The notes under the pieces were generated by a model. It worked only from the letters and a program-made list of their open reading frames with translations, was not told where the DNA came from and searched no databases. Position numbers and translations under genes: made by a program. 11,036 nucleotides of DNA. Source: Thiohalobacter sp. Lineage in GTDB: Bacteria > Pseudomonadota > Gammaproteobacteria > Thiohalobacterales > Thiohalobacteraceae. The DNA is taken from positions 1 through 11,036 of the forward strand of contig JALVEM010000215.1 in assembly GCA_027030825.1 (NCBI GenBank), in the 5' to 3' direction. Shown here in pieces: positions 1 to 4,602 of this stretch. The stretch's first letter is position 1, and each line of letters starts with the position of its first letter.

Positions 1-812
1 AGCCCCCACAACAGCGGTTTTCGCCAGATGCCCGGGTGATGCCAGTCGTGCAGTCGCAGCGCATTGAGCGCGAAGAGCGCGAGTCCCAGGACCAGCAGGA
101 GCCGTGGCCGGTGCATGAAGACCGCCACCACGGCGAAGGCCAGGAACAGCCAGAGGTTGGCGATGTCCACCCAGCGCCGGTTGCGGACGTGTCCCGCGGC
201 TTCCGGCAGCCCCCGTTCGATGAAGTAGGGGATCACGCGGCGCGCCATCACGAACAGGATCGCCAGCACCAGATAGAGTCCGGAGAGCACGCCCATCCGC
301 ATCCAGGCGACGTCGCCTTCCAGCCGTCCGAGGTGAAAGAGTCCGGCTGCCGGGATCATCAGCAGCAGCTTGAACATCAGGCCGGTCTGGCGCCACTGCC
401 GGACCCGGACGACCGGCCAGGCGAAGGCGGCGGTCGTCCCCGTCAGGAAGGCCAGTTCGAGCGCCGTTGTGACGGCGGGAGGCAGGAGTTCGCCGACCAT
501 GCCGATGCGGGCGCCGATCCAGAGCATCGCGAGTGCACCGAGCGCCGGCCCGTGCAGGGTCATGACGCCGGTCCAGTTGCGCACGGCGGTCAGCAGAAAG
601 CCGGTGACCACGGCCATGGCGTACCCGAACACCATTTCATGGCCGTGCCACAGGAAATCCGGCACCCCCTGCGCCGGCAGGCCCGGCAGCCGGCCGTGCA
701 GATGCGCATCCCAGGCCGGGATCGCCAGCAGCGCCCAGAGCATGGCCAGGGAGAAGAAGGGGCGGAAGCCGAGCTGCAGCAGCGGCGGGTTGCGATCGGC
801 GGTGGTGGGCAT
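1..812 (-). CDS. NnrS-family heme/copper membrane protein (3' end beyond window)
   Basis: I translated this reverse-strand frame by hand; it is open from ATG 812 to the left edge, giving about 270 residues of a family usually near 400. Family landmarks: LQLGFRPFF at residues 13-20, HGHEMVFGYA at 57-66, GFLLTAVRNWTG at about 71-82, and RRVIPYFIERG further on. Hydrophobic segments run throughout, so it is a polytopic inner-membrane protein. NnrS proteins are known as heme- and copper-containing membrane proteins tied to nitric oxide stress and often found with denitrification genes. The two histidines in HGHEM are plausible metal ligands (inference). GGAG lies 11 nt before the ATG. The gene is divergent from srkA across 138 nt, in which I saw no clear FNR/Dnr or NsrR box. 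The family call is firm; the physiological role here is not shown. Confidence 0.9.
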   Translation of the reverse strand, partial: MPTTADRNPPLLQLGFRPFFSLAMLWALLAIPAWDAHLHGRLPGLPAQGVPDFLWHGHEMVFGYAMAVVTGFLLTAVRNWTGVMTLHGPALGALAMLWIGARIGMVGELLPPAVTTALELAFLTGTTAAFAWPVVRVRQWRQTGLMFKLLLMIPAAGLFHLGRLEGDVAWMRMGVLSGLYLVLAILFVMARRVIPYFIERGLPEAAGHVRNRRWVDIANLWLFLAFAVVAVFMHRPRLLLVLGLALFALNALRLHDWHHPGIWRKPLLWG

Positions 813-950
813 GGTGTCGTGATCTCCAGGATTGCCGGGTCGGTGAGTTTATCAGGCTGCCGAAAGTGGCCGTGAATGCCGCTGTGATGATGTGCACCGT
901 CCGCTATTGGCTTGTCGTATCCGTTTCGGCATTCGTGGTCTAATGCCTGC

Positions 951-1940
951 ATGGACGAGTCCCGTACCCATCCCTATGACCGGCTGGACCCGGATACCGT
1001 GCTCGAGGCCGTCGAGCATGCGGGCCGGCGGCCGAGCGGGCATCTGCTGGCACTGAACAGCTACGAGAACCGGGTCTACCAGATCGGTCTGGAAGACGGG
1101 ACCTTTGTGGTGGGCAAGTTCTACCGTCCCGGCCGCTGGTCGGATGCCGCCATCCTCGAGGAACATGCCTTCGCCCGCGAGCTGGCCGGACAGGAGCTGC
1201 CCGTGGTCACGCCGCTGGCGGATGCAGGGGGCACCACGCTGCACGAGCATGCCGGCTTTCGTTACGCACTCTATCCCCGCCAGGGCGGTCGCTGCCCCGA
1301 ACTGGACAGCGAGGCCCATCTGCTGCAGATCGGCCGGCTGCTGGGACGCATGCACGCGATCGGGGCGCTGCGCCCGTTTCGCCACCGACCGGCGCTCGAT
1401 ATCGACTCCTTCGGTCGCGCACCGTCGCGCTGGCTGCTGGCGCACGGTTTTCTGCCCGTGCACGTGGAGACCGCCTACCGAACCCTGGTGGAGGATCTGC
1501 TGGTGCGCATCGAGGCGGCGTTTGCGCGGGCCGGTGAGGTGCGTTCGATCCGCCTGCATGGCGACTGCCATGCGGGCAATCTGCTGTGGACGGAGGCCGG
1601 ACCCCATTTCGTGGATCTCGACGATGCCCGCATGGGGCCGGCCGTCCAGGACCTGTGGATGCTGGCTCCCGGCGAGCGGGAGGAGCGGGCGCTGGCGTTG
1701 TCGGTGCTGATCGAAGGCTACGAGCAGTTTCGCGACTTCGATCGGCGCGAGCTCCACCTCGTCGAGGCCCTGCGCACCCTGCGCATGATCCACTATGCCG
1801 CCTGGCTGGCCCGCCGCTGCGAGGATCCTGCCTTCCGGCAGGCCTTTCCCTGGTTCTATTCCGACCGCTACTGGGAAGAGCACATCCTGCAGCTTCGCGA
1901 ACAGGCTGCAGCGCTCGACGAGCCGCCGGTCTCAGTCTGA
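951..1940 (+). CDS. srkA: Stress response kinase A (SrkA/YihE family Ser/Thr kinase)
   Basis: A 329-residue protein close in length to E. coli SrkA and matching its motifs: NSYENRVYQ near residue 36, KFYRPGRW near 54, ILEEHAFA near 66, the catalytic LHGDCHAGN near 203, FVDLDDARMGPAVQDLWM near 220, and the family-typical ending (WLARR, DPAF, FPWF, YWEE, EPP). It is a cytoplasmic aminoglycoside-phosphotransferase-fold protein kinase; in E. coli it counters stress-induced death, for example by restraining MazEF. The reading frame opens at a TTG at 912, but similarity begins just after ATG 951, so I chose 951. Neither start has a convincing Shine-Dalgarno site. The gene converges on the thioredoxin gene, and the last 9 nt overlap it on the opposite strand. 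In E. coli the neighbour is dsbA, also a thiol oxidoreductase, in the same direction. Confidence 0.93.
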   Translation: MDESRTHPYDRLDPDTVLEAVEHAGRRPSGHLLALNSYENRVYQIGLEDGTFVVGKFYRPGRWSDAAILEEHAFARELAGQELPVVTPLADAGGTTLHEHAGFRYALYPRQGGRCPELDSEAHLLQIGRLLGRMHAIGALRPFRHRPALDIDSFGRAPSRWLLAHGFLPVHVETAYRTLVEDLLVRIEAAFARAGEVRSIRLHGDCHAGNLLWTEAGPHFVDLDDARMGPAVQDLWMLAPGEREERALALSVLIEGYEQFRDFDRRELHLVEALRTLRMIHYAAWLARRCEDPAFRQAFPWFYSDRYWEEHILQLREQAAALDEPPVSV

Positions 1941-2513
1941 TTCCGGACCGGCAACCTGTCTGCACGCCACCGGCGGCGCCGTCTTCAGGGCGAGGACCTT
2001 CTCGAGGATCCCGGGGTCGTCCCAGTCGCGGCCGCCGATGGCCCGATAGCGGATGCAGCCCTCCGGGTCGACCACGAAGGTGGTCGGCAACGCCTGCACG
2101 GGCCAGGTCTCGACCACCTTGCCTTCGGTGTCGAGCAGGACCGGGAAGTCCATCGGATACTGGCCCATGAACTCGAACACGGTGTCCTCGTCCTCGCCGA
2201 CGTTGACGGCCAGCAGGTCCACGCCCTCCGGCGCGAGCTGCTTCCAGGCGCGCTGCATCGAGGGCATCTCGCGGCGGCAGGGCGGGCACCAGGTCGCCCA
2301 GAAATTGACGATGCGGACGTGGCCGTTGCGGCCGGAGAAGCGGTAGGCCCGGCCATCCATGTCCTTCAGCGTGAAGTCGGGTGCCGGCACGGGCGGCTCC
2401 ACGGGCCGCAGCCCCTGGCGGAAGCTGTCGGGGCGTCCGCTGCCGTCTGCAGCGGACACGGTGGCCGCGACGAGCAGCGCCAGCAGGGGCGGGAGCAGTC
2501 GAATCGGTTTCAT
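1932..2513 (-). CDS. TlpA-like exported thioredoxin (thiol:disulfide oxidoreductase)
   Basis: A 193-residue protein. Residues 1-21 are a Sec signal peptide (MKPIRLLPPLLALLVAATVS then AAD). The mature part is a TlpA/ResA-type thioredoxin fold: PAPDFTLKDMDG at 44-54, the active site FWATWCPPC with C76 and C79, and a cis-proline at P143 in ALPTTFVVDP. Such proteins usually act in the periplasm as thiol reductants, for example for apocytochrome c or copper-site maturation; the substrate here is unknown. Two further cysteines (C153, C184) lie in the C-terminal part. The frame stays open far upstream, but the signal peptide at ATG 2513 fixes the start. That ATG overlaps the stop of the upstream exported protein (ATGA, 2510-2513), implying translational coupling. 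The 3' end overlaps srkA tail to tail by 9 nt with no terminator in between. Confidence 0.92.
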   Translation of the reverse strand: MKPIRLLPPLLALLVAATVSAADGSGRPDSFRQGLRPVEPPVPAPDFTLKDMDGRAYRFSGRNGHVRIVNFWATWCPPCRREMPSMQRAWKQLAPEGVDLLAVNVGEDEDTVFEFMGQYPMDFPVLLDTEGKVVETWPVQALPTTFVVDPEGCIRYRAIGGRDWDDPGILEKVLALKTAPPVACRQVAGPESD

Positions 2514-3148
2514 GGCTTGTCTCCGACGTTGCGGGGGCGCAGGGTTTCGAGCGAGACGTCGGGCGCGCAGCGCAGGCCCTCGATGCGGAAGCGGTGCGCC
2601 CGCCCCTCGGCATCGCGCCAGACCGCCTCGATGTCCAGGCGGCTGCCGGGCGCGAGCGGGTAGCTGGTCATGCCCATGTTCCAGTCGTCGGGCATGAAAC
2701 GCTGGCGGGTCGGATAGAAGGCCCATTTGAAGGCAATGCGCGCGGACTGCGGTTCGCCCATGGCTTCCAGCCGGCGCAGCCAGTCTTCCTTGAGCAGCAG
2801 GCGGCCGCTGCGCCCGTCGGGCGTGTGCCAGCGCCATTCCGAGAGGTCCACGTCGACGGGTCCGGTGTGGCCGGCATTGCCGAGGATGGTCTGGAACAGG
2901 CACTGCCCGGCGATGGCGTCGGCGGCGCGGCGCGAGAAGCCGCGGGCGAGGAAGAAGGCGCGGGTCTGGTCCGGCAGGCGCTGCACGAAGGCGGCCGAGA
3001 AGCCGTCGTCCGTGCCGCGCCAGGCATCGAGCCCCGTCCGTTCGTCCACGTAGGCCCGGGTGTCGGCCAGGGCGGTCGGCAAGGCCAGGCAGGCGGCAAG
3101 GGCGCAGGCCGGAGACGGCGGACGGGAGCGGTGGTGTCGGGATGGCAT
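2510..3148 (-). CDS. Exported hypothetical protein upstream of TlpA-like thioredoxin
   Basis: I do not recognise a named family. The 212-residue product starts with an Arg-rich n-region, a hydrophobic core and ALADT, giving a likely signal peptide ending near residue 28. The mature part is hydrophilic and soluble-looking, with only two cysteines after the signal peptide: C83 in AGQCLFQTILGN and C194 in GLRCAPD. Other notable stretches are DLSEWRWHTPDG at 101-112, LLLKEDWLRRLE at 117-128 and FMPDDWNMGMTSYPLAPGS at 151-169, the last holding three methionines. The stop overlaps the thioredoxin start by 4 nt. A natural inference is that the thioredoxin handles the C83/C194 pair, or that both serve one periplasmic redox or metal pathway. 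Upstream of ATG 3148 there is no good Shine-Dalgarno site; 82 nt separate it from the divergent marC-type gene. Confidence 0.82.
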   Translation of the reverse strand: MPSRHHRSRPPSPACALAACLALPTALADTRAYVDERTGLDAWRGTDDGFSAAFVQRLPDQTRAFFLARGFSRRAADAIAGQCLFQTILGNAGHTGPVDVDLSEWRWHTPDGRSGRLLLKEDWLRRLEAMGEPQSARIAFKWAFYPTRQRFMPDDWNMGMTSYPLAPGSRLDIEAVWRDAEGRAHRFRIEGLRCAPDVSLETLRPRNVGDKP

Positions 3149-3230
3149 GAACGAGAGTCTATCAGGGCTCCCGCGCGGCGGTCACGGAGAACGGCTTCCC
3201 CCGAGGGCCAGAGCAGGTATCCTAGGCCGC

Positions 3231-3830
3231 ATGGGCCTGATCGAGATGACGCTGCTGCTTCTGCTGGTGGTCGATCCCTTCGGCAACCTGCCCTTCGTGC
3301 TGGCCATCCTGCGCAACCTTTCCATGTCACGGTTCCGGAGGGCCGTGATCCGCGAGGTCCTGCTGGCCTTCCTGGTGCTGCTGGTGTTCGCCCTCTCGGG
3401 CGATCGGCTGCTCCGCTACCTGAATGTCGAACAGGCCTCGCTGAGCGTGGCCGGCGGCATCATCCTGTTCCTGATCGCCATCCACATGATCTTCCGGTCC
3501 GCCGAAGAGATCTTCCACGACCACTATGCCGACGACCCCTTCCTGGTGCCCATTGCCGTGCCTTCCATCGCCGGGCCGTCGGCCGTCACCCTGGTGATTC
3601 TCCTGCGCACCCGGGAGCAGGTGGATCCGGTCGAGCTCGTCGTGGCCCTGGCGCTGGTGCTGGCGGTCACCGCCGGCGTACTGCTCTGGGGCCGCTCGCT
3701 CAGCCGGGTGCTGGGGCGGCGCGGCCTGCTGGCGCTGGAGAAATTCATGGGCATGCTCCTCAGTCTGGTCTCGGTGGACATGATCCTGAGGGGCATCGTG
3801 GCCTATCTCGCCGGCCGGGGCCCGGCCTGA
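3231..3830 (+). CDS. MarC-family (UPF0056) inner-membrane protein
   Basis: 199 residues, the usual length for MarC/UPF0056 proteins, with about six hydrophobic segments. Family landmarks are VVDPFGNLPFVLAIL at 13-27, SVAGGIILFLIAIHMIF at 72-88, the signature PIAVPSIAGPSAVT at 107-120, EKFMGMLLSLVSVDMIL at 170-186 and a short hydrophilic tail. The frame extends upstream to 3060, but that portion is Arg/Gly-rich and unlike a membrane protein; ATG 3231 puts the first transmembrane segment where the family has it. The Shine-Dalgarno signal is weak. MarC was once thought to act in multiple antibiotic resistance, but this was not upheld, and the family's function is unsettled. Divergent from the exported hypothetical gene; converges on the DUF2892 gene with a 7-nt gap. 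Confidence 0.92.
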   Translation: MGLIEMTLLLLLVVDPFGNLPFVLAILRNLSMSRFRRAVIREVLLAFLVLLVFALSGDRLLRYLNVEQASLSVAGGIILFLIAIHMIFRSAEEIFHDHYADDPFLVPIAVPSIAGPSAVTLVILLRTREQVDPVELVVALALVLAVTAGVLLWGRSLSRVLGRRGLLALEKFMGMLLSLVSVDMILRGIVAYLAGRGPA

Positions 3831-3837
3831 GCCGGGC
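3820..3837. terminator. Hairpin between convergent genes
   Basis: A perfect 7-bp stem GCCCGGC/GCCGGGC with a CTGA loop (3827-3830) sits between the convergent MarC and DUF2892 genes. The TGA stop of the MarC gene is in the loop, and the DUF2892 stop begins just after the right arm. Being symmetrical it could serve both directions. No U-tract follows on either side, so intrinsic termination is only a possibility. Confidence 0.4.
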
Positions 3838-4041
3838 TCATTCGAAGGCAGGACCGGGACGCCGGCCCAGCGCCTTGAGGAGCGCGGCCAGCGGACAGAA
3901 GCCGGTGAAGGCCGACTGCAGCAGGTTGAAGCCGATGAACGCCGTGAATCCCAGCCAGTAGACGGAATGGAGCTGGGACAGCGCCAGGGAAAGCAGAATC
4001 ATGGCGCCGGCAAAGGCCATGACGATGCGGTCGATGGTCAT
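3838..4041 (-). CDS. DUF2892 (YgaP-type) small inner-membrane protein
   Basis: A 67-residue protein with two transmembrane segments (about 6-22 and 28-44) followed by the hallmark FNLLQSAFTGFCPLAALLKA at 38-57 of DUF2892, the domain that forms the membrane part of E. coli YgaP. Here the rhodanese domain of YgaP is absent, so this is the stand-alone form, often found beside sulfur-metabolism or rhodanese genes. C49 in TGFCP is the conserved cysteine. AGGAGG (4048-4053) lies 6 nt before the ATG. A perfect extended -10 stands about 34 nt upstream and overlaps a dyad operator candidate, so transcription is probably regulated. Its exact function is unknown; a link to sulfide or persulfide handling is inference from the family and from the sulfur-globule-like gene divergently transcribed next to it. 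Confidence 0.9.
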   Translation of the reverse strand: MTIDRIVMAFAGAMILLSLALSQLHSVYWLGFTAFIGFNLLQSAFTGFCPLAALLKALGRRPGPAFE

Positions 4042-4074
4042 GGTTGTCCTCCTGTACGATCTCGATGATCGGTT

Positions 4075-4083
4075 ATTATATCA
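4075..4083 (-). promoter_or_regulatory. Extended -10 promoter for the DUF2892 gene
   Basis: Read on the minus strand this is TGATATAAT, a perfect TGnTATAAT extended -10. A poor -35 (TTTATA at 4097-4102, 16 bp spacing) fits, as extended -10 promoters need little -35 match. Transcription would start near 4068, leaving a leader of about 27 nt with AGGAGG. Confidence 0.65.
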
Positions 4084-4098
4084 GACTTTTCTAATATA
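4077..4098. promoter_or_regulatory. Dyad operator candidate overlapping the -10
   Basis: Arms TATATCAGA (4077-4085) and TCTAATATA (4090-4098) are inverted repeats with one mismatch around a 4-nt centre, CTTT. The dyad covers the -10/-35 spacer and part of the -10 of the DUF2892 promoter, so a bound protein would block it. AT-rich palindromes in this position are typical of ArsR-family repressors, including the YgaV/BigR type that control DUF2892-related genes. The regulator is not in the window; its identity is inference. Confidence 0.5.
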
Positions 4099-4102
4099 TA
4101 AA

Positions 4103-4131
4103 TTGATTGATCTGGCTCATTGTCCTATCTT
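4103..4131 (+). promoter_or_regulatory. Possible sigma-70 promoter for the Tyr/Trp-rich gene
   Basis: TTGATT (4103-4108) and TATCTT (4126-4131) are 17 bp apart, each matching four of six consensus bases. It would give a leader of about 75 nt. An alternative is TTGTCC (4120-4125) with TAAAGT (4142-4147), 16 bp apart. Both are weak matches, and only the AT-richness of the region favours them. Confidence 0.35.
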
Positions 4132-4213
4132 TTTCATGGTCTAAAGTTTAAACAGCCGCTGTACGATCCCTGATTCCGGACTTCCTGCAAAAGAAACAGA
4201 GGAGGAACCGAAA

Positions 4214-4537
4214 ATGAGGAAATCGAAGCTGCTGGTTGCTGCTGCCACGCTGGCCGCCACCCTGTTGACGGCGCCCTTCTCCGCCAACGCCTGGTGGGGT
4301 GACGACTGGTGGGACGGCCCCTGGTATGGCGGTCCCTGGTATGGCCCCTACTGGGGGTATCCGTACTGGGGTTATCCCGGCTGGGGCTATCCCTACTGGG
4401 GCTATCCGGGCTGGGGCTACCCCTACTGGGGCGGCTATCCGTACTGGGGCGGTTACTGGCCCGGTTACTGGGGCTATCCCTACGCCACCACGGTGACGCC
4501 GGTCACGCCGTCCACCAGCTCGAGCAGCAGCAAGTAA
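4214..4537 (+). CDS. Exported Tyr/Trp/Gly/Pro-rich repeat protein, sulfur-globule-protein-like
   Basis: 107 residues with a clear Sec signal peptide ending in SANA (residue 26). Residues 27-90 contain 15 Trp, 17 Tyr and 18 Gly and no Cys or Met. Tryptophans stand exactly five residues apart from W37 to W72 (37, 42, 47, 52, 57, 62, 67, 72), giving units such as WYGGP, WGYPY and WGYPG; the pattern loosens to residue 90, then a Thr/Val/Pro/Ser tail ends in a lone lysine. AGAGGAGG precedes the ATG at good spacing. Low-complexity aromatic/Gly proteins with a signal peptide resemble the Sgp proteins that coat periplasmic sulfur globules in purple and other sulfur bacteria, which is my preferred reading. 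Other structural exported or adhesive roles are possible. Divergent from a DUF2892 gene; followed by a strong hairpin. Confidence 0.85.
   Translation: MRKSKLLVAAATLAATLLTAPFSANAWWGDDWWDGPWYGGPWYGPYWGYPYWGYPGWGYPYWGYPGWGYPYWGGYPYWGGYWPGYWGYPYATTVTPVTPSTSSSSSK
4322..4483 (+). repeat. Pentapeptide-encoding tandem repeat
   Basis: Seven near-identical 15-nt units (4322-4426) encode W-[YG]-x-x-x pentads, followed by degenerate copies to 4483. TGG is invariant while the Gly, Tyr and Pro codons vary at third positions (ggg/ggt/ggc, tat/tac, ccg/ccc), so the repeat is kept at protein level and is not a very recent DNA expansion. Confidence 0.85.
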
Positions 4538-4559
4538 GGACTTTCTCCAGGGAGGGAAG

Positions 4560-4583
4560 CAACGGGGCCTGCGGGCCCCGTTG
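4560..4583. terminator. Strong hairpin, probable (bidirectional) terminator
   Basis: A perfect 10-bp stem, CAACGGGGCC/GGCCCCGTTG, with a TGCG loop lies 22 nt after the stop of the Tyr/Trp-rich gene and 19 nt beyond the stop of the convergent LamG gene. The plus side is followed by TCATGTGTT, a weak U-tract; the minus side by CTTCCCTCCC. Its position between convergent stops supports a shared terminator. Confidence 0.7.
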
Positions 4584-4602
4584 TCATGTGTTCCATGCCA
4601 CC

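Larger units (their letters stand above)
4052..4168. repeat. 10-bp direct repeats bounding the AT-rich control region
   Basis: CTGTACGATC occurs at 4052-4061 and again at 4159-4168, in the same orientation, on either side of the AT-rich block. The left copy overlaps the Shine-Dalgarno site of the DUF2892 gene; the right copy is in the leader of the Tyr/Trp-rich gene. It could be a pair of regulator half-sites, a footprint of an old insertion, or chance. Confidence 0.45.

Noticed and set aside
36..875. 279-codon plus-strand open frame
   Set aside because: It is antisense to the NnrS-family gene, and its product is a low-complexity His/Gln/Glu/Gly-rich string with no signal or domain; a high-GC shadow.
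912..950. TTG start giving srkA 13 extra residues
   Set aside because: The extra residues have no counterpart in the family, and similarity to SrkA begins just after ATG 951.
813..950. Search for an FNR/Dnr or NsrR box in the NnrS-srkA divergent gap
   Set aside because: No TTGAT-N4-ATCAA-like or NsrR-like dyad was seen; only a weak TGATAAACT resembling an extended -10 on the minus strand at 846-854 with no matching -35.
2381..3961. 526-codon plus-strand open frame
   Set aside because: It spans the thioredoxin, the exported unknown and marC in a wrong frame and has Arg/Ala/Gly-rich shadow composition.
4322..4483. Repeat array considered as CRISPR or a DNA satellite
   Set aside because: Units are in-frame 15-nt codons without spacers, differ at third codon positions, and lie inside a coding sequence with signal peptide and ribosome binding site.
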